Part shown: piece by piece, positions 44,103 through 51,694 of the stretch
Position numbering within the stretch: the stretch's first letter is position 1
Layout: each line of letters starts with the position of its first letter
Assembly: GCA_937973685.1 (NCBI GenBank)
Contig: CALJKJ010000029.1
Location: forward strand, 8,003-72,002
Origin: an uncultured Flavobacteriales bacterium
Lineage (GTDB): Bacteria; Bacteroidota; Bacteroidia; Flavobacteriales_D; Crocinitomicaceae
Reading direction: 5' to 3'
DNA length: 64,000 nucleotides
Made by a program: the position numbers and the translations under genes
Notes under the pieces: generated by a model
The model's input: the letters and a program-made list of their open reading frames with translations, nothing else
Told to the model about the DNA's origin: nothing
Database searches by the model: none

Positions 44103-45103
44103 GCTACTGGAATGTAATTTTTGACATTCGTTACAAATTTTGCAATCGTTTCATCCAATGAGACAAAAGAAATTCCTCCTGAAGCATAGGCATGGCCGCC
44201 TCCTTCAAAGTGATCGTTTGCCAATTGATTGACTACGTATTCTCCTTTTGATCGGAATGATATTTTGACTTTACCATCTTTTTCAGCGAAAAAAACAGCC
44301 ATTTTTATTCCTTGAATACCTAGAATCTGATTGACCAAACCTTCTGTATCTCCTTTTTGATAATTAAATCGGTTCAACTCCTCTTCAGACAACGAAGCAT
44401 AAGCTACTGGAATTCCAGGAATCAATACCAACTTTTCAGACATTGCATAACCTTTCAAACGGATTCTATCGATTGTATTTGTGTCAAAAACTGCTTCGTG
44501 GATTTCAAAATGTTTGACTCCTTTTTCGATTAAAAAAGCTGCTATTTCATGTGTTCCACTGGAAACTGAAGGGAAACGAAACGAACCTGTATCGGTCATA
44601 ATTCCTAAATAAAGGCACTGTCCAATAACTGCATCAATTTCGTTTTCTTTTTGAATGGCTTTCAACCATTGGAACAACAATTCACACGTCGAACAAGCAC
44701 TTGTTTCAGACAAGGTGAAGTCACAAAAATCAGCAGGATGTAAATGGTGGTCAATCATCACTTTCACAGCCTTTGATTGAACCAAAACTTCTTGCATGTC
44801 CTTCCCTACTCGACTGGGCTCGTTGTAATCCAAGCAAAAAATCAAATCAGCAGCCAATAACAATTCACTTGCTTTTTCTGCTTGATTTTCAAAATCGATT
44901 ATTACTTCTTGACTTGGCACCCAATGTAAAAATTCAGGAGCAGGATCCGGATGAACAACCGTTACATTTTTCTGCCATTTTCTCAACAAATGATACAACG
45001 CCATTGAACTACCAATGGAATCACCATCTGGCGATCGATGTGCAGTTATAACAATTGAATGAGCGTTTGTTATCGCTTGAAATATACCTGAAGCAGTACT
45101 CAT
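44099..45103 (-). CDS. DHH/DHHA1 phosphoesterase (NrnA-like)
   Basis: Mn-dependent phosphoesterase of 334 residues. DHH domain: VITAHRSPDGDSIGSSMALY near 18 (D-x-D), FCLDYNEPSRVG near 90, MIDHHLHPADF near 117 (the DHH motif) and MTDTGSFRFP near 170. DHHA1 domain: FRSKGEYVVNQLANDHFEGG and GHAYASGG near 310. Members degrade oligoribonucleotides, pAp or cyclic dinucleotide products. It is co-transcribed with dapA (5-base gap) and translationally coupled to the FKBP gene. Confidence 0.88.
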   Translation of the reverse strand: MSTASGIFQAITNAHSIVITAHRSPDGDSIGSSMALYHLLRKWQKNVTVVHPDPAPEFLHWVPSQEVIIDFENQAEKASELLLAADLIFCLDYNEPSRVGKDMQEVLVQSKAVKVMIDHHLHPADFCDFTLSETSACSTCELLFQWLKAIQKENEIDAVIGQCLYLGIMTDTGSFRFPSVSSGTHEIAAFLIEKGVKHFEIHEAVFDTNTIDRIRLKGYAMSEKLVLIPGIPVAYASLSEEELNRFNYQKGDTEGLVNQILGIQGIKMAVFFAEKDGKVKISFRSKGEYVVNQLANDHFEGGGHAYASGGISFVSLDETIAKFVTNVKNYIPVA

Positions 45104-45108
45104 GCAGT

Positions 45109-45984
45109 TTATTTTGTTAGTTTTTTTGTTTCTTGTTGAATTGCAGCTCTAAGATTATCAGAAACTTGCACCAACGGCAAGCGCATGTGAGGTGCCATCC
45201 AACCTAATTCTTCCAACGCGATTTTTACTCCACCAGGATTTCCTTCTGTGAAGAATAATTTGGTGATTGGTAATAAATCGTAATGCAATTTACGTGCTGT
45301 TGCTAAGTCGCCATTCAATGAAGCAGCAACCATTTGACTAAATTGTTTCGGGAAAGAATTTGCAACGACAGAAATTACACCATCTGCTCCCGCAGCAATC
45401 AATGGCATTGTTAAGGCATCATCACCAGAAAGCACCAAGAAATCAGCTGGTCTGCAACGAATGATTTCCATGATTTGCTCCATGTTTCCAGAAGCTTCTT
45501 TCATTGCAACAATGTTTTTCACTTCCGCTAATTCTAGGGTAGTTTCGGCCAACATATTTGAACCTGTTCTTCCAGGAACATTGTACATGATAATTGGTAA
45601 ATCTGTTGCTTGTGCAATTGCTTTATAATGCGCTACAAAACCACGTTGAATGGGTTTGTTGTAATAAGGAGCAACTGATAAAATACCATCGACACCTGCT
45701 GGAATTTTGGAAAATGCTTCCGCAACAGCCATTGTATTGTTTCCTCCTACACCATAAACGATGGGTAATTGCCCATTATTTTCTTCTTGAACTGTTTCCA
45801 GTACTTTTAATTTTTCATCGCTTGTCAATGTTGGCGATTCTCCTGTTGTACCTTGAACGACTAGAAAATTTGTTCCGCCCGCAATTTGTTCACGAACTAA
45901 TTGACGTAATGCAGGAAAGTCAATTGACATGTCTGCTGAAAAAGGCGTAACTAATGCAACGCCAGCACCTTTGAATTGATTCAT
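45109..45984 (-). CDS. dapA: 4-hydroxy-tetrahydrodipicolinate synthase
   Basis: First committed step of lysine/diaminopimelate synthesis: condenses pyruvate with aspartate semialdehyde. TIM barrel of 291 residues. Schiff-base lysine in IVAMKEASGN near 163, catalytic Tyr in IIMYNVPGRTG near 135, Thr pair in VVQGTTGESPTL near 43. A -7 element is present upstream. First gene of the operon with the DHH and FKBP genes. Confidence 0.95.
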   Translation of the reverse strand: MNQFKGAGVALVTPFSADMSIDFPALRQLVREQIAGGTNFLVVQGTTGESPTLTSDEKLKVLETVQEENNGQLPIVYGVGGNNTMAVAEAFSKIPAGVDGILSVAPYYNKPIQRGFVAHYKAIAQATDLPIIMYNVPGRTGSNMLAETTLELAEVKNIVAMKEASGNMEQIMEIIRCRPADFLVLSGDDALTMPLIAAGADGVISVVANSFPKQFSQMVAASLNGDLATARKLHYDLLPITKLFFTEGNPGGVKIALEELGWMAPHMRLPLVQVSDNLRAAIQQETKKLTK

Positions 45985-46018
45985 TGTGTTTTCTTTTTTA
46001 TGGTGTAAAAATCCACAA

Positions 46019-46026
46019 CAAATTTA
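46019..46026 (-). promoter_or_regulatory. -7 element for the dapA operon
   Basis: TAAATTTG on the minus strand, exact consensus, 35 bases before the dapA ATG. Confidence 0.5.
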
Positions 46027-46044
46027 CGAAAATAATTGCGGGAA

Positions 46045-48057
46045 TTATGCGCCAATCAATTGAATAAAATCAGCTTCCGAAATAATCGTTACACCTAATT
46101 TTGTCGCCTTTTCTAATTTAGCCGGCCCCATGTTCTCACCTGCTAACACATAAGATGTTTTAGCTGAAATTGAACCGCTGTTTTTCCCGCCATTTTTCTC
46201 AATCAAGGCTTTTATTTCATCACGACTAAAGTGCGTAAAAACTCCAGAAACCACAAAAGTTTTACCTGCTAATTTTTCGGAATCGAGTGTTATTTCCTCC
46301 ACTTGAAATTGCAAACCATGTGCTTTCAAACGTGCAACAATACTCAACGCGCGTTCATCTTGAAAGAATTGTTGTACTGCAACGGCAATTTTATCACCAA
46401 TTTCTTCTACTTCAATTAATTCGTCAAATGTAGCTTTTGCTAAAGCATCACAATTTTTAAAGGCTTGCGCCAATTTTTTAGCTACTGTTTCGCCAACAAA
46501 ACGAATTCCTAAAGCAAACAAAACGCGTTCGAAGGGAATGTTTTTTGAGGCATTTAAACCAATCAATACATTGTTTGCTGACTTATCAGCCATGCGGTCA
46601 AGTGAAACAATATCATCAAACGATAAATCGTATAAATCTGCAACATTGTTGACCAAACCTTTTTGATAAAACGAATCGATCGTTTCTGCACCAATTCCAT
46701 CGATATTCATTGCTTTTCTCGAAATGAAATGTTCCATGCGGCCTTTCACCTGAGGTGGGCAAGCCAAGTCATTGGTACAATAATGCTGTACTTCCCCTTC
46801 TCTTCTTGTCAATTCAGCAGCACATTCTGGACAGGTTTCAATGAACACAATTCGGCTGGAAGAAGGATCGCGTTTGGATACATCTACGCCAACTATTTTA
46901 GGTATAATTTCTCCACCTTTTTCAACAAAAACGGCATCTCCTTCATACAAATCAAGTTTTTCTATTTGATCTGCATTGTGTAAGGAAGCGCGTTTTACCA
47001 CTGTTCCGCCTAATAAAACGGGTGTTAAGTTCGCAACAGGTGTTATTGCACCTGTTCGCCCAACTTGATATGTAACGGATTCTAAAGTTGTTGCAACTCG
47101 TTCTGTTTTGAACTTGTATGCAATTGCCCAGCGCGGTGATTTTGCAGTAAAACCAAGTTGCTGTTGTTGGGAATAACTATTGACTTTCAAAACAATTCCA
47201 TCGATATCAAAAGGCAATGAAAAGCGTTCTTTTTCCCAATAATGAATGAATTCCATTATCCCCTCAATGGAAGTTGTTTTTAGAATATATTTTTCGGTTT
47301 CCAATGGGGATTTGAATCCCCAAGTCCGAACGCCATTCACACTTTCCAAATGAGATTGAAAAGGTAAATCAGCTCCATAAACACCGTATAAAAAGCAATC
47401 CAACCCACGTTCAGCAACAACTTTTGAATCGTGCAGTTTTAACGTTCCTGAGGCTGTATTTCTAGGGTTTGCAAAAACAGGTTCTCCGATTTCCTCTCGT
47501 TGTTGATTGAGTGCATCAAAATTTGCTCGTGGAAAGAATATTTCTCCTCGAATTTCAAATTCATCCACATAATCACCCGTTAACTTTAATGGTATTGTTT
47601 TGATGGTTTTCACATTAGCAGAAACATCCTCTCCTTGTGTGCCATCGCCTCTCGTTACTGCTCTATCAAATTTTCCATTGATATAGCGAATTCCAATTGC
47701 TACGCCATCGTATTTCAATTCGCACACGTATTCAATTGGACCGTCGATGAGTTTTTTCAAGCGTTGTTCCCATTCCATGATTTCAGCCTCCGAATACGAA
47801 TTTGACAGGGACAACATGGGATAATCGTGAACGACAGATTTGAACTTCTTTGTAATATCTCCTCCTACGCGCTTTACGGGACTTGCTTCACTGGCAAATT
47901 CGGGATATGCTTTTTCTAATTCACTCAATTCATTCAGCAACATATCAAAATCATAATCCGAAATAACAGGATTACTTGCTACATAATACAAATGATTGTG
48001 TTGGTGTAATTCATTCGTTAAAAAAGCGATACGTTCTTTTGCTGCTTGACTATCCAT
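46045..48057 (-). CDS. ligA: NAD-dependent DNA ligase
   Basis: Essential replicative ligase, 670 residues. Domain Ia about 1-75; the adenylation domain has the active lysine in CELKYDGVAIGIRY near 115; OB fold about 320-395; four-Cys zinc finger (CPECAAELTRREGEVQHYC then CPPQ) near 405-430; helix-hairpin-helix repeats to about 585; C-terminal BRCT domain (TFVVSGVFTHFSRDEIKALI). All parts are intact. Confidence 0.97.
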   Translation of the reverse strand: MDSQAAKERIAFLTNELHQHNHLYYVASNPVISDYDFDMLLNELSELEKAYPEFASEASPVKRVGGDITKKFKSVVHDYPMLSLSNSYSEAEIMEWEQRLKKLIDGPIEYVCELKYDGVAIGIRYINGKFDRAVTRGDGTQGEDVSANVKTIKTIPLKLTGDYVDEFEIRGEIFFPRANFDALNQQREEIGEPVFANPRNTASGTLKLHDSKVVAERGLDCFLYGVYGADLPFQSHLESVNGVRTWGFKSPLETEKYILKTTSIEGIMEFIHYWEKERFSLPFDIDGIVLKVNSYSQQQQLGFTAKSPRWAIAYKFKTERVATTLESVTYQVGRTGAITPVANLTPVLLGGTVVKRASLHNADQIEKLDLYEGDAVFVEKGGEIIPKIVGVDVSKRDPSSSRIVFIETCPECAAELTRREGEVQHYCTNDLACPPQVKGRMEHFISRKAMNIDGIGAETIDSFYQKGLVNNVADLYDLSFDDIVSLDRMADKSANNVLIGLNASKNIPFERVLFALGIRFVGETVAKKLAQAFKNCDALAKATFDELIEVEEIGDKIAVAVQQFFQDERALSIVARLKAHGLQFQVEEITLDSEKLAGKTFVVSGVFTHFSRDEIKALIEKNGGKNSGSISAKTSYVLAGENMGPAKLEKATKLGVTIISEADFIQLIGA

Positions 48058-48074
48058 AATGTTGTGAATTGTAG

Positions 48075-48082
48075 CAAAGATA
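48075..48082 (-). promoter_or_regulatory. -7 element for ligA
   Basis: TATCTTTG on the minus strand, exact consensus, 18 bases before the ATG. Confidence 0.55.
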
Positions 48083-48111
48083 AGGAACGCTTTCGGACTT
48101 TTTGAGCTTGT

Positions 48112-48969
48112 TTAAACCGTTTTATTAACAGCTTTTAGCATACGTGATTTGCCTTGTAAATCGTTTCTAATTTCGATATCAGTAAAGCCAAAATCACTTA
48201 AAAGCGCTTTCATTTCTACTGCATAATCTTCGTGAATCTCGAGGTAAATACAGCCATTTTGAACAAGTTGTTTTTTTGCATTTTCAGCCAATAGGCGATA
48301 AAACAGCAACGGATCTTCGTCAGGAACAAACAACGCCAAATGAGGTTCAAATTCAAGTACGTTTTTTGCCATGAATTGCTTGTCAGCGATTGGAATGTAT
48401 GGCGGATTTGAGACAATGATGGTGCACGATTGTTGAAAAGTTGGCTGCTGCAAATCATCCTTGATCCATGAAACAACTACATTGTTGGCTGAGGCATTTT
48501 GTTGCGCTATGGCTAAAGCAGCAGCAGAAACATCGATTCCTGTAATCGTCCAATTTGGATGACGTGCTTTTACTGCCAAGGCGATGCATCCAGAACCAGT
48601 ACACCAATCAACCAATTGGATAGCAGTTTCATTTTTAAAATCAGTAGTTATCCAATCAACTAATTCTTCCGTCTCTGGACGAGGAATCAAAACGTCAGCA
48701 TTTACTTGAATTTTCAAGCCATCAAAATAAGTGAAGCCAATGATGTATTGGTAGGGTTCTCCAGCTAATAAGCGGGTTTTGATTGCCTGTAATTGTGCTA
48801 GAGCTTCTTCTGATAATTGGAGATTGTTTTCGCTGATTAGTTGTGTTTTGGAAAGATTAAAACAATCCTCTAATGCAAAAAGAAAAGTATTTTTGGCTTC
48901 TCTTTCATCGAAAACTGGACTTAAATCAGTCTGCCAAGTCGCTAAGAGTTTCGAAAAAAAAGCATTCAT
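48112..48969 (-). CDS. prmC: Release factor glutamine methyltransferase
   Basis: Methylates the GGQ glutamine of peptide chain release factors. Helical N-terminal domain (about 1-90), then a SAM domain with VDWCTGSGCIALAVKARHPN near 120 and the catalytic NPPY in IIVSNPPYIP near 185. The linker PRPETEELV near 98 is a PrmC hallmark. At 285 residues it has normal length. Last gene of the DUF4290-murA-TlpA-like-prmC run, 18 bases after the previous stop. Confidence 0.93.
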   Translation of the reverse strand: MNAFFSKLLATWQTDLSPVFDEREAKNTFLFALEDCFNLSKTQLISENNLQLSEEALAQLQAIKTRLLAGEPYQYIIGFTYFDGLKIQVNADVLIPRPETEELVDWITTDFKNETAIQLVDWCTGSGCIALAVKARHPNWTITGIDVSAAALAIAQQNASANNVVVSWIKDDLQQPTFQQSCTIIVSNPPYIPIADKQFMAKNVLEFEPHLALFVPDEDPLLFYRLLAENAKKQLVQNGCIYLEIHEDYAVEMKALLSDFGFTDIEIRNDLQGKSRMLKAVNKTV

Positions 48970-48987
48970 TCAGGCGCTGAAACGAAA

Positions 48988-49503
48988 TTATTTCAATTGT
49001 TTGTCTAATTGAACATGTAAGCCTAAACCGCGTAACGATTCGCCTGAAGCAACAATCATTCCATTACCGTCAACTAAAAAAGCACTTGGAATAAACTGAA
49101 CTTGGTATGCAGTACCTGCAACATTTTCTTTGTCCCAAACATGATTTGACCAGATCAAACCATCTTTTTTAATTGCTTCTTTCCATTTAGCTTCATCACG
49201 ATCAAGTGAAACGGAAAATACTTCGAATCCTTTCGCTGTTTTGAATGTTTTCTTGTTGTATTTGTTGTATGCTTCAACTACGTTTGGATTTTCTTTGCGA
49301 CAAGGACCGCACCAAGAAGCCCAAAAATCGATGAGTACCATTTTCCCTTTTAAGGCAGATAATTTGATTGTTTTTCCTGCAGGATTTGTCAAGGTAATTT
49401 CTGGAGCTTTTGCTCCTACTCCTGGCAAAACAGTTGTCGTACTGAATGAAGTAATTGTCAGTAAAAAAAAGCCAATTGCGGCTGCAAATCCAAATTTCAA
49501 CAT
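48988..49503 (-). CDS. TlpA-like thiol-disulfide oxidoreductase
   Basis: Secreted thioredoxin-fold protein of 171 residues. Signal peptide about 1-20; AhpC/TSA-Redoxin type domain with the active site FWASWCGPCRKENP near 65 (C-x2-C) and the cis-Pro region VQFIPSAFLVDGNG near 145. It acts in the periplasm, probably as a disulfide reductase. The Cys pair is intact. It lies 15 bases after murA. Confidence 0.92.
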   Translation of the reverse strand: MLKFGFAAAIGFFLLTITSFSTTTVLPGVGAKAPEITLTNPAGKTIKLSALKGKMVLIDFWASWCGPCRKENPNVVEAYNKYNKKTFKTAKGFEVFSVSLDRDEAKWKEAIKKDGLIWSNHVWDKENVAGTAYQVQFIPSAFLVDGNGMIVASGESLRGLGLHVQLDKQLK

Positions 49504-49518
49504 AATCGTTTGTTTAAA

Positions 49519-50826
49519 TTAGTTTATTCTACGGATATCTGCTCCGATATTTCTCAAACGGATATCAATATCTTGGTACCCACGGTCAATTTGTTCGATG
49601 TTATGAATAACGCTTTTTCCTTCGGCAGAAAGTGCAGCAATCAATAACGAAACTCCCGCACGGATATCCGGTGAAGTCATATTGATACCGCGCAACTGAT
49701 GTTGTCTTGCTAAACCGATTACCGTCGCTCTGTGTGGATCACACAAGATGATCTGCGCACCCATATCGATTAATTTATCGGTGAAAAACAAGCGCGATTC
49801 AAACATTTTTTGGTGAATCAAAACGCTTCCTTTCGCTTGTGTTGCGACAACCAAAATAATGGATAATAAATCGGGTGTAAATCCAGGCCAAGGCGCATCG
49901 TAAATGGTCAAAATTGAACCATCAATAAAGGTGTCAATTTCGTATAAATCTTGAGCAGGAACAAAAATATCGTCCCCTCTTCTTTCTAATTTGATCCCTA
50001 GACGTTTGAATGTATTCGGAATAACTCCTAAGTTTTCCCACGAAACGTCTTTGATTGTAATTTCAGATTGTGTCATAGCAGCCAATCCAATGAAACTACC
50101 AATCTCGATCATATCAGGCAAAATTCGGTGATAACATCCACCCAATTCTTTTACTCCTTCAATGGTCAATAAATTGGAACCAATACCAGAAATTTTAGCG
50201 CCCATTGCGTTCAACATTTTACATAGCTGTTGCAAATAAGGCTCGCATGCTGCGTTGTAAAAAGTCGTTGTTCCTTCTGCCATTACAGCAGCCATCACGA
50301 TGTTTGCCGTTCCAGTTACCGAAGCTTCATCCAAGTGAATGTATGTTCCTTTTAGGTTTTTACCTTCTATTGAATAAAAATGCTCACCTGCATCGTAATT
50401 GAATTTCGCGCCCAACAAAGTAAACCCCTCGAAGTGCGTATCCAATCTTCTTCGTCCTATTTTATCACCTCCTGGTTTCGGAATAAATCCTTTACCGAAA
50501 CGCGCTAACAAGGGACCAACAATCATGATAGAACCACGTAATGATCCAGCACGTTTTTTGAAATCTTCCGTTTCCAAGTACGACATATCGATATCTTTTG
50601 CTTGGAAACTATACGTTCCACGCTCAATTTTCTCGATTTTCACGCCCATTGTTTGCAACAAGTCAATCAATTTGTTGACATCAACAATATCAGGAACGTT
50701 TGAAATGGTAACTTTTTCTGGTGTCAATAATGGTGCACAAAGTACTTGAAGCGCTTCGTTTTTTGCACCTTGAGGAGTTAATTCACCCTTTAATTTTTTT
50801 CCACCGTGGATTTCAAATGAAGACAT
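49519..50826 (-). CDS. murA: UDP-N-acetylglucosamine 1-carboxyvinyltransferase, Asp active-site variant
   Basis: First committed step of peptidoglycan synthesis: adds enolpyruvate from PEP to UDP-GlcNAc. EPT fold, 435 residues. Nucleotide-sugar part in GAKNEALQVLCAPLLT near 20 and the active loop KPGGDKIGRRRLDTH near 116. In Escherichia coli the loop reads PGGCxIG with Cys115 as the fosfomycin target; here Asp stands in its place. It follows the DUF4290 gene after 3 bases. Confidence 0.95.
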   Translation of the reverse strand: MSSFEIHGGKKLKGELTPQGAKNEALQVLCAPLLTPEKVTISNVPDIVDVNKLIDLLQTMGVKIEKIERGTYSFQAKDIDMSYLETEDFKKRAGSLRGSIMIVGPLLARFGKGFIPKPGGDKIGRRRLDTHFEGFTLLGAKFNYDAGEHFYSIEGKNLKGTYIHLDEASVTGTANIVMAAVMAEGTTTFYNAACEPYLQQLCKMLNAMGAKISGIGSNLLTIEGVKELGGCYHRILPDMIEIGSFIGLAAMTQSEITIKDVSWENLGVIPNTFKRLGIKLERRGDDIFVPAQDLYEIDTFIDGSILTIYDAPWPGFTPDLLSIILVVATQAKGSVLIHQKMFESRLFFTDKLIDMGAQIILCDPHRATVIGLARQHQLRGINMTSPDIRAGVSLLIAALSAEGKSVIHNIEQIDRGYQDIDIRLRNIGADIRRIN

Positions 50827-50829
50827 GCG

Positions 50830-51495
50830 TTAATTCTTTTTTCGGTTTTGATTTTGATTGTAGTTCTGGTTTTTATTCTTGTTATTATTGTTGTTTTTTG
50901 GATTCTTTTTGTTCGGACGTTTGTTTGGTTGAATGCCAAAAGATTTCAAAATCAAATTGGTATTCATCAATTCGTCTGGATTTTCCAAAATCAAGTCGCC
51001 TTTGGACAATTCTTTCAATTGCTCGGCAATAACTTGATTTTCAACTGCATCATTGTTGTACGCCAAGAATTGCTTTTTCATGAAATTCGCCATGGTAATT
51101 TTCAAGAAATCACGTTCATCTTTGTCCGTAACTTGTTTCGAATTACTTAATATTTCTTGGGTATATTTACCATAGTGACCAAATCTGATTCTGCTTTTTG
51201 GGTATTCCATGATATCTGGCTTACTCATCAATGTTTCAGGCTTGGGAATTTCATAAGGTGAATCAACATCTAATTTAAAATCAGACATCACAAACAAGTG
51301 CGTCCATAATTTGTGTCTGAAATCATCGACATCTCTCAAGTGTGGGTTCAATTGTCCCATTACTTCAATGATGGCGCGTGTTGCTTTGTTGCGTTCATCT
51401 CTGTCCTCAATCGTCATTGCGTGTGCAATCATTTCCTGAACATTTCTTCCATATTCGGGTAATAATAATTTCGGACGTGTTGTGTTATATTCCAT
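50830..51495 (-). CDS. DUF4290 protein
   Basis: Cytosolic protein of 221 residues, specific to Bacteroidota. The folded part (about 1-185) begins MEYNTTRPKLLLPEYGRNVQ and is mostly helical with many charged residues. The tail (about 190-221) is a low-complexity Asn/Lys/Gln stretch, probably disordered and nucleic-acid binding. The function is unknown. First gene of the operon with murA, the TlpA-like gene and prmC. Confidence 0.85.
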   Translation of the reverse strand: MEYNTTRPKLLLPEYGRNVQEMIAHAMTIEDRDERNKATRAIIEVMGQLNPHLRDVDDFRHKLWTHLFVMSDFKLDVDSPYEIPKPETLMSKPDIMEYPKSRIRFGHYGKYTQEILSNSKQVTDKDERDFLKITMANFMKKQFLAYNNDAVENQVIAEQLKELSKGDLILENPDELMNTNLILKSFGIQPNKRPNKKNPKNNNNNKNKNQNYNQNQNRKKN

Positions 51496-51511
51496 GTTGT
51501 GTAACGAAGTT

Positions 51512-51519
51512 CAAAAATA
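51512..51519 (-). promoter_or_regulatory. -7 element (proximal) for DUF4290-murA
   Basis: TATTTTTG on the minus strand, exact consensus, 17 bases before the ATG. Confidence 0.45.
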
Positions 51520-51604
51520 AGTTTTTTTAGAATGCTTCAGGTGAATTTTATTCAGAAGCTTTTAACAATTGAACTGTGATAAAAAAAAACTCTTTGTAAA
51601 AAGA

Positions 51605-51671
51605 AAATTGATTTGGATTACAGTGTTGCAAATATACAATTAATTTACAGACAAGGTATCCAAATCAATTT
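51605..51671 (-). other. 14-bp inverted repeat around a second -7 element
   Basis: AAATTGATTTGGAT (51605-51618) and its exact complement ATCCAAATCAATTT (51658-51671) flank 39 bases that include TATATTTG on the minus strand (51629-51636), a second -7 match for the DUF4290 operon. On the minus strand the far arm is followed by a T-rich run, so it may also end CotH transcription. The CotH stop is 24 bases away. Confidence 0.45.
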
Positions 51672-51694
51672 CCTGAAATTGAAGCGTATAAAAG

